Assembly (NCBI RefSeq): GCF_044227025.1 | Contig: NZ_JBGAFX010000001.1 | Location: forward strand, 682,001 to 746,000 | Reading direction: 5' to 3' | DNA: 64,000 bases | DNA from: Dokdonella_A sp044227025 | GTDB lineage: Bacteria; Pseudomonadota; Gammaproteobacteria; Xanthomonadales; Rhodanobacteraceae | In this document: positions 34,003-42,685 of the stretch, piece after piece | Position numbering within the stretch: position 1 is the stretch's first letter | How the letters are laid out: every line of letters begins with the position of its first letter | Notes under the pieces: generated by a model | Told to the model about the DNA's origin: nothing | Database searches by the model: none | Seen by the model: the letters and a program-made list of their open reading frames with translations, nothing else | Program-made: the position numbers and the translations under genes

Positions 34003-35523
34003 TCAGCCGTCGAAACCGTTCGCAAAGATCGTGTCGCTGATTGGCAGCGCGAACTTGTACAGCTTGCTGTTGCTGCTGTAGTTGGCGACGTACAGCGCGC
34101 CGTTGACGAGGATCGGGCTGCCCCACTTGAGCGACCCGATCGATGGTGACGTCCAAAGCAGCGCGCCGCTGGTCGGATTGCGCGCGAGCAGGCAGGTGCC
34201 GGCCGCGCATGAGCCGACGTGGTAGACGACGTCGTTTGCGACGACCGCCGAGGTCGCATTGGAGTTCTGCTGCCAGGTCGGTTGCAGGTGCGGCACGTTC
34301 GCGCCGGTCAGCGTGAGTTTGAGGCCGGAAATGCCGTTGCCGTTGCCGACGTAGACCCACGCAGCACCATCGCCATGTGTGTTGACCCAGACGACCGATT
34401 GCGTCTTCATCCAGAATTCGCTGATCGGCACGTCGATGACTTCGATCTCGCCGCCGACGCCACCGGGCGCGCCGATGCCGCCCATGTCGTCGAGGTCGAT
34501 GAGGTGCAGCATGGAGTCCTTGCCGGTCTGCACGCCGATGTGCGCGACGGCGCTGCCAGCGGGAGCCGGAAGGATCGACAGCGAAGCCGAGCCGAGATCG
34601 ATGTCGCTGCCATCGAGTTGCGCGTAGTTCGTCGGAGTATGGCTGTCGAGCGGCAGGCCCGCGCCCGCGCCAGTGCCGTCCGGATGCAGCGCGAGTACGC
34701 TGTCACCCCAGTTGTGGCCGCCCGTGTTCGCGTTGAACTCGCCATTCGCGGTCGTGATGTAGACGCGGTCCGTACCGGCATCGTAGACCGCGCCCGGACG
34801 GCCCCAGATGCCGCTCTGCGGGCTGTTGCAGCCACCCGAAGCGATCAGCGTCGTGATCGTGCTGCACATCGAATTGAACACGCGCGACGTCCCGGTCGCG
34901 AGGTCGATCGTGACGAGGTGGCCCTGGTAGTCGCCGCCGTCGCCAACATAGCCGTTGGTGACCGCGTACAGCCGCGCGACGCCGCCGGATACCGCCGTCG
35001 CGAGCGCGGACGCGCCCTTTTCGACGCCCGGCTTCAGCGTCACGGTCACCGGCCAGCCGCCCGTCGTGGTCTCGCTGCCGTTGCCGATCGCGTACTTGTG
35101 CACCTTGCCGTCGGCGCCATAGCTGTAGACATGCTGGCGGTTCGGATCGATCGCGGGCGAGCTCTCGATCGGCGTATGACCGCCTGTCGTGGTCATCGTC
35201 CAGACCACGCTGCCATCCGCCGCATCCAGTGCGGTAATGCGGCCGCTCTGCGCCGTCACGAACAAGAGATCCTTCGTGCCCGATGCGGTCACGATGCCTT
35301 GCGCGAACACCGGCGCAGCATTCGTGCGACCGGTCAGCGTCACCGCGTACTTTTGTTCGAGCTGGGCGACGTTCGCCGCGGACACCGCAGTCTCCGCGGT
35401 GTTGTTCGCGCTGTGCGCCGGATCGAAACCCCACTGCGGCCAGTCCGTGGCAATGGCCTCCGCGGTGGCCAGCGAGCCCGCGGCGAGCAGGGCGGTGTGG
35501 AGCAGGGCGTGCGAGCGCGACAT
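34003..35523 (-). CDS. Exported PQQ-like beta-propeller protein with IFANGFDG tail (paralogue 1)
   Basis: 506 residues from the ATG at 35523. A signal peptide ends near 'ATAEAIATDWPQWGF'. The body resembles PQQ/quinoprotein-like propellers: 'WPQWGFDPAHSANN', 'LLFVTAQSGRITALDAADGSVVW', 'SSPAIDPNRQHVYSYGADGKVHKYAIG' and 'NATSAVVANDVVYHVGSC'. Pairs of Cys suggest periplasmic disulfides. No PQQ-ligand set could be confirmed. The tail is D-T-I-F-A-N-G-F-D-G. It is homologous along its length to the proteins encoded at 35625-37211 and 40361-42559. Function unknown. Confidence 0.82.
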   Translation of the reverse strand: MSRSHALLHTALLAAGSLATAEAIATDWPQWGFDPAHSANNTAETAVSAANVAQLEQKYAVTLTGRTNAAPVFAQGIVTASGTKDLLFVTAQSGRITALDAADGSVVWTMTTTGGHTPIESSPAIDPNRQHVYSYGADGKVHKYAIGNGSETTTGGWPVTVTLKPGVEKGASALATAVSGGVARLYAVTNGYVGDGGDYQGHLVTIDLATGTSRVFNSMCSTITTLIASGGCNSPQSGIWGRPGAVYDAGTDRVYITTANGEFNANTGGHNWGDSVLALHPDGTGAGAGLPLDSHTPTNYAQLDGSDIDLGSASLSILPAPAGSAVAHIGVQTGKDSMLHLIDLDDMGGIGAPGGVGGEIEVIDVPISEFWMKTQSVVWVNTHGDGAAWVYVGNGNGISGLKLTLTGANVPHLQPTWQQNSNATSAVVANDVVYHVGSCAAGTCLLARNPTSGALLWTSPSIGSLKWGSPILVNGALYVANYSSNSKLYKFALPISDTIFANGFDG

Positions 35524-35548
35524 GGCGAGTACTCCGTGGCGCGACGAG

Positions 35549-35567
35549 GCGCCTTCAGGGAAGGCGC
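35549..35567. other. Hairpin upstream of PQQ-like gene
   Basis: GCGCCTTC-AGG-GAAGGCGC forms a perfect 8-bp stem 26 bp upstream of the start codon at 35523 and 57 bp after the preceding gene stop (35625). It could be a terminator of the upstream paralogue or a leader structure. Confidence 0.4.
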
Positions 35568-35624
35568 ATCCTACGCCGGGTGCGGGGTGGAACGACGTGC
35601 TGCGTGTCGAACCTGTGGAATGGA

Positions 35625-37211
35625 TCACGTCCCCGATGGCGCGCCTCGACGGGCCGCGCCGTCGAAGCCGTTGCGGAAGATCACGTCACCGGCGGGCAGT
35701 GCAAACTTCCACAGCTTGGCATTGTTGTCCGTCACGTAAAGCGCGCCGTCGACGAGGATGGGACTCTGCCAGTGCACGTTGCCGATGTGCGGCGAACTCC
35801 ACAGCACGTCGCCGCTGGGTGGATCGTGCGCCGTGACGCAGATGCCGGCGTCGGCGCAAGGGCCCGCGTGGTACAGCACGCCATTCGCGACGATCGGCGA
35901 GGTGGACGCGTTCGACGAGCCGGTGCGGTTCCAGCGCATCGCCAGCGCGGGACGGTTGCTCGCGTCGAGGCCGAGCTGCAGGCCCGACAGGCCGCTTCCA
36001 TTGCCCGCGAACACCCAGGTCGAGTGGTCCGACGGATTCACCCATACCGCCGGCTGCTCGCGCATGCGATCGCCGGGAAAACCGTTGCCACCCTGCGGCA
36101 CGTCGACGAGCTGGATCTCGCCGCCGACGTGCGCGGGCGCACCCTGTCCGCTCATGTTGTCGAGGTCGATCAGGCGCAGCTTGCCGTCCTTGCCCGCCTG
36201 CATGCCCAGGTGTGCGACCGTGCTGCCTGTGGGCACGGGCAGGATCGCCATCGAGACGGAACCGAGATCGGTGTCGCCGTTCTGCAGGCTCTGGAAGTTC
36301 GACGGCGTGTAGCTGTCGAGCGGCAGGCCGTTGCCGGCGCCGGTGCCGTCCGCGGCGAGCGCGAGCACGCTGTCGCCCCAGTTGAAGCCACCCGTGTTCG
36401 CGTTGAACGTGCCGTTGCCGGTAGCGATGTAGACGCGATTCGTTGCCGCCGAATACGTCGCGCCGCCGCGACCCCAGATGCCGCTCTGCCGGCCGGCGCA
36501 ATCGTCGGTGCCGGGCGTACCGTTGAGCACGAAATGGATCGTCTTGTCGCTGCACATGACGTTGAACACGTGCTGCGTGCCGTTGGCGAGGTCGATCGAG
36601 ACCAGGTGGCCCTGGTAGTCGCCGCCATCGCCGATGTAGCCATCCGTGACGACGACAAGATGGTGCGTGTTGCCCGAGCTCGCAATCGTCAGTCCGGAGG
36701 CGCCCTTTTCGACGCCCGTCTTCAGCGTGATCGTCTGCGGCCAGCCGCCGGTCGTGACTTCGCTGCCGCTGCCGATCGCGTACTTGTGCACCTTGCCGTC
36801 GACGCCGTAGCTGTAGACATACTGCAGGCCTGGATCGATCGCGGGCGATGCAGTGGTCGGCTGCGGCCCGCTCGTCGTCTGGTGCCACACTTCGCTGCCG
36901 TCGGCCGCGTCGATCGCCATCAGGCGTCCGTTCTTGCTGAGCAGGAACAGCAGGTTCTTCACGCCGCCGGCAGTGGTGACGCCGGACTGGTACACGGGTG
37001 CGCTGTCGACCGACGAGGCGAGCGTAGCGCCGTTCGCGTACACCGAGGCGAGCAGGGAGAGATTGGCGGCGCCAAGCGTCGTCTCGCTGGCGTTGAAACC
37101 GCTGTGCGCGGCGTCATAGCCGAACTGCGGCCAGCTCGCGGCATGCGCATGGGCGAAGCCGAGCGCGATCGCGGCGGCCGGCATGAAACGAAGAAGGGCA
37201 GCACAGTGCAT
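35625..37211 (-). CDS. Exported PQQ-like beta-propeller protein with IFRNGFDG tail (paralogue 2)
   Basis: 528 residues from the ATG at 37211. A signal peptide (residues 1-24) ends near 'AHAHAASWPQFGY'. It shares the paralogue pattern 'DAAHSGFN', 'SPAIDPGLQYVYSYGVDGKVHKYAIGSGSE', 'VVTDGYIGDGGDYQGHLVSIDL' and 'QSGIWGRGGATYSAATNRVYIATGNGTFNANTGG'. The tail is G-D-V-I-F-R-N-G-F-D-G but is followed by 11 further residues (A-A-R-R-G-A-P-S-G-T type), so the motif need not be strictly terminal. It is divergent from the sugar-dehydrogenase-like gene at 37363. Confidence 0.82.
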   Translation of the reverse strand: MHCAALLRFMPAAAIALGFAHAHAASWPQFGYDAAHSGFNASETTLGAANLSLLASVYANGATLASSVDSAPVYQSGVTTAGGVKNLLFLLSKNGRLMAIDAADGSEVWHQTTSGPQPTTASPAIDPGLQYVYSYGVDGKVHKYAIGSGSEVTTGGWPQTITLKTGVEKGASGLTIASSGNTHHLVVVTDGYIGDGGDYQGHLVSIDLANGTQHVFNVMCSDKTIHFVLNGTPGTDDCAGRQSGIWGRGGATYSAATNRVYIATGNGTFNANTGGFNWGDSVLALAADGTGAGNGLPLDSYTPSNFQSLQNGDTDLGSVSMAILPVPTGSTVAHLGMQAGKDGKLRLIDLDNMSGQGAPAHVGGEIQLVDVPQGGNGFPGDRMREQPAVWVNPSDHSTWVFAGNGSGLSGLQLGLDASNRPALAMRWNRTGSSNASTSPIVANGVLYHAGPCADAGICVTAHDPPSGDVLWSSPHIGNVHWQSPILVDGALYVTDNNAKLWKFALPAGDVIFRNGFDGAARRGAPSGT

Positions 37212-37362
37212 GGTCGGGCTCCGGGAGATCGGTAGATCGTCCGCCGCATCGTACGTCGCCCGGTTACATCGAATGATGACGCGCGCCACGGATGCGCCCT
37301 TCACGTACGCGAACGCGCCTTCGTGGTACAAGGCGCACTCCCGTCCTTCCGGAGTGCCAACC

Positions 37363-38697
37363 ATGCTGCGTCGGATCGGAAAATTGCTGCCCGCTCTCGT
37401 CGCCAGTGCGTCATTGCACGCGGCGATCAATCCCGCCGACCTTGCCCTCGTGCCGTGGCCGGACGCGTCGACGACCTTCTCCGAACCGGTCGGCGTGCGT
37501 GCGCCCGCCGGCGACAATCGCGTATTCGTGGTCGAGCGCTGCGACACCCCCGGCAGTTCGAACACGTCCGGGCACGTACGCATCGTGAAGAACGGCGTGG
37601 CGCTGCCGACTCCGTTTCTCGAAGTCAACGTCAGCTGCAGCAGCGAACAGGGCCTGCTCGGACTCGCATTCGATCCGCAATTCGCCAGCAACGGCACGTT
37701 CTACGTCACCTACACCGCGGTCGGCGCTGGACTTGCCGACAGCGAAGACCAGGTGCTCGCGCGCTACACGGTCTCGGCGAATCCCGATGTCGCGAATCCG
37801 AGCGGCACGGTGATCCTGCGCGTGCCGGACATCGCCGGCAATCACAATGGCGGCGACCTGCATTTCGACCATCAGGGTTATCTCAACTGGTCGATGGGTG
37901 ACGGCGGCGTGCAGAACGATCCGAACGGGTTCGCGCAATGCACCGGGCGCAAGAAGGCCGACAACAATCCATCGAGTTGCCATTCGGTTTCCGGTTCCGG
38001 TCCGACGTACTACCTGCTCGGCAAGATCATCCGTCTGGATGTGCACGCGACGACCGCCTCGGCGCCGGCGAATTTTTGCGGCGCGAGCGCCGGGCAGCCA
38101 GCGCCCTATGCGATCCCGCCCGGCAATCCGTTCCGCGATGTCGGCCTGTATCCGCAGGAGTGCGCGGAAATCTTCAACTGGGGTTTCCGCAATCCGTACC
38201 GTTTCAGCTTCGACCGGCAGACCGGCGACCTGTTGATCGGCGACGTCGGGCAGAACGCATGGGAGGAAGTCAGCTTCCAGGCGGCAGGCAGCGTCGGCCA
38301 GAACTTCCAGTGGAACGCCTGCGAGGGCCTGCACACGTTTCCGGGTGGTTCACTTGGCTGCAATGGCCCGGCGGGCAGCGTGAAGCCGAAGCTCGACTAC
38401 TCGCACAGCATCGGCTGCGCGGTCAGCGGCGGCTATGTCTATCGTGGCCCAATCGCACCGTTGCGCGGGCAATACGTGTTCAGCGACTACTGCTCGGGCG
38501 ACATCTACGTCGTCGCGAACACGGCGACGACGCAGTGGACATACGAGACGCTCGCGGGTACGCCGTCGATGAACACCTACGGCTTCGGCGAGGACGCCGA
38601 CGGCAACCTGTACGCGACCACTGGGGGCGGTACGATCTATCGCTTCGAGTCGGCGAGCGGTGGCGATCTCATCTTCGCCAACGGTTTCGATGGTTGA
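37363..38697 (+). CDS. Exported sugar-dehydrogenase-like propeller protein with IFANGFDG tail
   Basis: 444 residues from the ATG at 37363. A signal peptide ends near 'ASLHAAINPA'. The fold matches the soluble PQQ-dependent glucose/sorbosone dehydrogenase family: 'GLLGLAFDPQFASNGTFYVTYT', 'HNGGDLHFDHQGYLNWSMGDGG', 'GKIIRLDVHA', 'EIFNWGFRNPYRFSFDRQTGDLLIGDVGQNAWEEV' and 'SGGYVYRGPIAPLRGQYVFSDYCSG'. The His in 'NHNGGD' is at the position of the catalytic base in family members. The tail is G-D-L-I-F-A-N-G-F-D-G. It is homologous to the next gene, 19 bp downstream, so the two are probably co-transcribed. Confidence 0.87.
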   Translation: MLRRIGKLLPALVASASLHAAINPADLALVPWPDASTTFSEPVGVRAPAGDNRVFVVERCDTPGSSNTSGHVRIVKNGVALPTPFLEVNVSCSSEQGLLGLAFDPQFASNGTFYVTYTAVGAGLADSEDQVLARYTVSANPDVANPSGTVILRVPDIAGNHNGGDLHFDHQGYLNWSMGDGGVQNDPNGFAQCTGRKKADNNPSSCHSVSGSGPTYYLLGKIIRLDVHATTASAPANFCGASAGQPAPYAIPPGNPFRDVGLYPQECAEIFNWGFRNPYRFSFDRQTGDLLIGDVGQNAWEEVSFQAAGSVGQNFQWNACEGLHTFPGGSLGCNGPAGSVKPKLDYSHSIGCAVSGGYVYRGPIAPLRGQYVFSDYCSGDIYVVANTATTQWTYETLAGTPSMNTYGFGEDADGNLYATTGGGTIYRFESASGGDLIFANGFDG

Positions 38698-38716
38698 CTG
38701 GCCACACGGAGGCGGG

Positions 38717-40309
38717 ATGCGTCATTCGATTCGCGCGGCGGCGATTGCCCTCGCAGCAGGTACGGCGGTTCATGCACAAACGGTGCCGTCCGACCTCGCT
38801 CTCGAGGTCGTCACCAACGCGGTCACCGCGCCGATCGGCGTGCGCGCGCCGCACGACGGCAGCGGTCGGCTCTTCATCCTGAGCCAGGCCGGCACGATCC
38901 GCATCGTCAAGAACGGCGTGCTGTTGCCGACGCCGTTCCTGACCGTGCCGGTCACCTATCCCGGCTCGGGCGGAACGAGCGGGCTGCTCGGCCTCGCGTT
39001 CCATCCCAACTACGGTCACGTCGGCGCGCCGCACAACGACGAGTTCTACGTCGTGTCGATGCGACCACCCGGCTGCACGCCGGCCGGTACCTGCCTCGGC
39101 AGCGGTCCGGACGAAGTGCTCGAACGCTACACCGTGTCGGCGGACCCGGACGTCGCGAACGCCGGCGGGACCGTGGTGATGCGCTTGGCCGACAACTCGC
39201 CGCCGTCGTACCACAACGGCGGCGACATTCATTTCGGTCCGGACGGCTATCTGTACATGTCGTCCGGTGACGGCGGACAGGAAAGCGGCACGCACTGGCT
39301 GGCCGAATGCCTGTGGAAGAAGCCGAACGACACCACCTCCACCAGTTGCGGCAGCAGCGCGGCCACGCCGCAGTATTTCCTGCGCGGCAAGATGTTGCGC
39401 ATCGATGTCGACACACGCGGCGCGACGGCGACCGACGAGATGTGTGGCGCCACGCCCGGCCAACTGGCCGAGTATTCGATTCCGCCAGGCAATCCGTATG
39501 TCGGCAGCAGCCAGACCTGCGACGAGATCTTCCTGTACGGCTTCCGCAATCCGTGGCGCTGGAGCTTCGACCGCGCCACGGGCGACATGTGGATCGCCGA
39601 CGTCGGCCAGGTGCAACGCGAGGAAATCGACTTGCGCCTCGCCGGTTCGAGCGAGCCGCCCTACTACGGCTGGCATTGCATGGAAGGCTCGCTCGTGTTC
39701 AGGACCACCGAGGTGTGCGCGCCGCCGCTGCCGCCGCAGGTATTGCCACTGATGGAATACGGGCACAGCGGAGGACGCTGCGCGATCACCGGCGGTTATC
39801 GCTTCCGCGGACCGATCCCGGCGTTCCAGGGCATGTACGTGTTCGCCGATTCGTGTTCCAGCGAGATCTTCTTCGCCAAGCCCGACGCGCAGAACCAGTG
39901 GAGCTGGTCGGTCTGGCGCGACGACGCGAACGGTTACGGTACCTATTCGGGCTTTGGCGAGGACGAAGCCGGCAACCTCTACGTCGCCAATACCGACACC
40001 GGCGTCGTCTACCGCTTCCATTCCAGCCAGGGTGTCGTGACGCATGTGGTCACGCCGCACGCCGGCCCCGGCGGCGCGATCGCTCCGCCGACGCCGCAGA
40101 CCGTCGCCGAAGGCGCCACCGCCGCGTTCGATGTGCAGGCCGCCCCCGGCTACGCGATCGCAGGCGTCGATGGCTGCGGCGGCGCATTGACCGGCAACAT
40201 GTTCACGACAGCGCCGGTCGTCGCCGACTGCGACGTGACGGCGACGTTCGCGGTTGCCGATCGCATCTTCGCCGATGGCTTCGAGCCTTCGGCGAAAAGC
40301 GTGCGCTGA
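38717..40309 (+). CDS. Exported sugar-dehydrogenase-like protein with one 73-residue repeat and IFADGFE tail
   Basis: 530 residues from the ATG at 38717 (CGGAGG ahead). A signal peptide ends near 'GTAVHAQTVPS'. Residues 22-440 repeat the family blocks of the preceding gene ('SGLLGLAFHPNYG', 'YHNGGDIHFGPDGYLYMSSGDGG', 'FLYGFRNPWRWSFDRATGDMWIADVGQ'). Residues 443-515 are a 73-residue module 'HVVTPHAGPGGAIAPPTPQT'... with Cys-Gly-Gly and a distal D-C, resembling divergent InlB B-type repeats. Then comes D-R-I-F-A-D-G-F-E and seven more residues. The same module occurs three times in the unrelated propeller encoded at 40361-42559. Confidence 0.86.
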   Translation: MRHSIRAAAIALAAGTAVHAQTVPSDLALEVVTNAVTAPIGVRAPHDGSGRLFILSQAGTIRIVKNGVLLPTPFLTVPVTYPGSGGTSGLLGLAFHPNYGHVGAPHNDEFYVVSMRPPGCTPAGTCLGSGPDEVLERYTVSADPDVANAGGTVVMRLADNSPPSYHNGGDIHFGPDGYLYMSSGDGGQESGTHWLAECLWKKPNDTTSTSCGSSAATPQYFLRGKMLRIDVDTRGATATDEMCGATPGQLAEYSIPPGNPYVGSSQTCDEIFLYGFRNPWRWSFDRATGDMWIADVGQVQREEIDLRLAGSSEPPYYGWHCMEGSLVFRTTEVCAPPLPPQVLPLMEYGHSGGRCAITGGYRFRGPIPAFQGMYVFADSCSSEIFFAKPDAQNQWSWSVWRDDANGYGTYSGFGEDEAGNLYVANTDTGVVYRFHSSQGVVTHVVTPHAGPGGAIAPPTPQTVAEGATAAFDVQAAPGYAIAGVDGCGGALTGNMFTTAPVVADCDVTATFAVADRIFADGFEPSAKSVR

Positions 40310-40325
40310 GCAAGATTTGGTGTAG

Positions 40326-40352
40326 CGACCCGCGGCAGCGCGCCGCGGGTCG
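40326..40352. terminator. GC-rich hairpin between convergent genes
   Basis: CGACCCGCGGC-AGCGC-GCCGCGGGTCG is an 11-bp perfect stem with a 5-base loop, located between the two convergent tail-bearing genes. There is no T-run. Confidence 0.6.
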
Positions 40353-40360
40353 TCGCCGAC

Positions 40361-42559
40361 TCAGCGCGTGGCGGCGTCGAAACCGTTGCGGAAGATCAGG
40401 TCCGGATCCGCCACGAACGTCGCGGACACGGTGCAGTCGGTGGCGATCGGTGCAGTGGTGTAGGTCGCACCCGCAAGCACGCCGCCGCAACCTGTAACCT
40501 GGCCGATAACCTGCCCGGCATCCGGCGTCAGCGTGAAGCTCGTGCTGGTCCCTTCGTCGATCGTCTGCGGCTGGTCCGGTGCGATCGTGCCGCCCGCTCC
40601 CGCCTGCGGCGTCACGACGTGGGTGATCGGCGTGAACGCGGCAGTGACCGTGCAGTCCGCGCTGATCGCGGCGGTCGTGTAGACCTGTCCCTGGAGGCTG
40701 CCGCCGCAACCGCCGACCGTATCGATGCGGTAGTGCACATCCGGCGTCAGCGTGAAACTCGTCGTCGCGCCATCGGCGATTGTCTGCGGCGTGGACGGGG
40801 CGATGCTGCCGTTCGGGCCGGCGATGGGGGTGACGACATGGCCAACGAGAGCGAAGCTTGCGGTCACGGTGCAGTCGCCCGTGATCGGTCCGGTCCGGTA
40901 CGTGGCGCCATTCAGTTGTCCATTGCAGCCGCTGACGGCATCGATCGCGTAGCCTGCATCGGCGATGATCGCGAACGGCTGGGTCGCGCCGTCGTCGACG
41001 AGTTGCGGCGTCTCCGGAACGATGCGCCCGTGCGCACCGGTGCTCGGCGAAACGCTGTGCGTCACCGGCGGATTGCCGAGGTCGAAGCGCTGCAGTCGCG
41101 TGCCCGCTGCAACATACAGCGCGCCGTTGACGAGGATCGGGCTCTGCCACTTGATGCCGCCGATCGTCGGCGACGTCCACAGCACCGAACCGTTGAGCGG
41201 GTCGCGCGCGTACAGGCAGTTGCCGCCGCTGCAGGAGCCGACGTGGTAGAGCACGTCATTGACGACGATCGTCGATGTCGCGTTGGTGCTGTTCTGCCAG
41301 GTCGGTTGCAGGTAGGGCTTGTTCGTCGTGGCGTTCAGCGTGACCTTGAGGCCCGACAGGCCGTTGCCGTTCGCGATGAACACCCAGTTGGCGCCGTCGG
41401 GTGCGATCCATGATGCCGTCTGCGTCTTCATCCACGACTGGCTGATCGGCACGTTGATGACGTCGATCGCGCCGCCGACCGCGCCCGCCGAACCGGTGCC
41501 GCCCATCCGGTCGAGATCGATCAGGTGCAGCTTGGAATCCTTGCCGGTCTGCACGCCGAGGTGCTGCACGGTGCTGCCGGCCGGCGGTTCCAGGATCGTC
41601 AGCGTCGCCGAGCCGAGGTCGATGTCCTGACTATCGAGTTGCTGATAGGTCGTCGGTGTATAGCTGTCCATCGGCATGCCGCCGCCTGCGCCGGTGCCGT
41701 CCGGTTTCAGTGCAAGCACGCTGTCGCCCCAGTTCTTGCCGCCATTGTTGGCGTTGAACGGACCGTTGCCGGTCGTGATGTAGACGCGATCGGTGCCGGC
41801 GTCGTAGACGGCACCGGGTCGGCCCCAGATGCCGTTCTGGCGTGAAGAACAGTCGTTCACTCCGTTCTGGCCGTTCAGGATCATGTGGATCGCGACATCG
41901 CTGCACAGCGTGTTGAACACGGTCTGTGCATTCGTCGATAGGTCGATCGTGGTCAGGTGGCCCTGGTAATCGCCACCGTCGCCAACGTAGCCGTTGCTGA
42001 CGACGTACAGGTAGGTGGTGTTGTGCGTGATGGCGAACGCGAGCGCCGATGCGCCCTTCTCGACGCTCGGCTTCAGTGTCGCGATCTGTGGCCAACCGCC
42101 CGCCGTTATTTCGACGCCGTCGCCGATTGCGTACTTGTGCACCTTGCCGTCGACGCCATAGGCATAGACGAACTGGCGGTTCGGATCGATTGCCGGCGAG
42201 CTTTCCGTTGGCGCCGTGCCGCTGGTCGTTGCGGTCCAGACGACCGAGCCGTCGAACGCATCGTACGCAGTGGTGCGGCCGCTCTGTGCGGTCACGACGA
42301 GCAGATCCTTCGTGCCGCCTGGCGTCACGACCGCGCGTGCGAGCACCGGCGCGGCGTTCGTCGTCGCAGTCATCGTCACGTTGTAGCGCCGAGTCAGTTG
42401 CGCGACGTTGTCGCGCGTGATCGTCGCCTCGTCCGGGTTGCTGCCGCTGTGCGCGACGTCGTACCCCCATTGCAGCCAGTCCGCCGCTGCCGCGGTGCCG
42501 AAGGGAGCCGCGCAGGCGGCAGCGAGAAGGCAGGTGCGCAGCAGGGGCGTGGTTCGCAT
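40361..42559 (-). CDS. Exported PQQ-like propeller with three 73-residue repeats and IFRNGFD tail (paralogue 3)
   Basis: 732 residues from the ATG at 42559. A signal peptide ends near 'GTAAAADWLQWGY'. Residues 25-495 match the two PQQ-like paralogues ('AIDPNRQFVYAYGVDGKVHKYAIGDGVE', 'NGYVGDGGDYQGHLTTIDLS', 'RQNGIWGRPGAVYDAGTDRVYITTGNGPFNANNGG'). Residues 501-573, 574-646 and 647-719 are three 73-residue repeats (41059-40403), each with 'GCGG' or 'GCNG' and a conserved D-C-T-V, likely one disulfide per repeat. The tail is P-D-L-I-F-R-N-G-F-D plus four residues. Confidence 0.87.
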   Translation of the reverse strand: MRTTPLLRTCLLAAACAAPFGTAAAADWLQWGYDVAHSGSNPDEATITRDNVAQLTRRYNVTMTATTNAAPVLARAVVTPGGTKDLLVVTAQSGRTTAYDAFDGSVVWTATTSGTAPTESSPAIDPNRQFVYAYGVDGKVHKYAIGDGVEITAGGWPQIATLKPSVEKGASALAFAITHNTTYLYVVSNGYVGDGGDYQGHLTTIDLSTNAQTVFNTLCSDVAIHMILNGQNGVNDCSSRQNGIWGRPGAVYDAGTDRVYITTGNGPFNANNGGKNWGDSVLALKPDGTGAGGGMPMDSYTPTTYQQLDSQDIDLGSATLTILEPPAGSTVQHLGVQTGKDSKLHLIDLDRMGGTGSAGAVGGAIDVINVPISQSWMKTQTASWIAPDGANWVFIANGNGLSGLKVTLNATTNKPYLQPTWQNSTNATSTIVVNDVLYHVGSCSGGNCLYARDPLNGSVLWTSPTIGGIKWQSPILVNGALYVAAGTRLQRFDLGNPPVTHSVSPSTGAHGRIVPETPQLVDDGATQPFAIIADAGYAIDAVSGCNGQLNGATYRTGPITGDCTVTASFALVGHVVTPIAGPNGSIAPSTPQTIADGATTSFTLTPDVHYRIDTVGGCGGSLQGQVYTTAAISADCTVTAAFTPITHVVTPQAGAGGTIAPDQPQTIDEGTSTSFTLTPDAGQVIGQVTGCGGVLAGATYTTAPIATDCTVSATFVADPDLIFRNGFDAATR
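40403..41059 (-). repeat. Three tandem 73-residue coding repeats
   Basis: Each repeat opens with H-[SV]-V-[ST]-P, has G-x-I-x-P-x-x-P-Q near residue 12, a central G-C-[GN]-G and a distal D-C-T-V-[TS]-A-[SA]-F. The units have the same length and no insertions between them. A fourth homologous copy lies in the neighbouring gene at 40043-40261 on the other strand. Confidence 0.85.
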
Positions 42560-42685
42560 GAGCGGCGGTCTCCGGGTCGGCGCCGGGCAGGCCGCCGGGC
42601 GAGAACGCCGGATCTTACGCTGCGCGGGCGATCCATGGCGTGCGCCGCAGCGCGCTTCGCCGTCGCGCGCCAGCGACGCGCGACC

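Noticed and set aside
33994..42560. Tail motif as a PEP-CTERM or LPXTG-type sorting signal
   Set aside because: No hydrophobic helix or basic cluster follows the motif, and it lies at or within 12 residues of the C-terminus, so known exosortase or sortase substrates do not fit.
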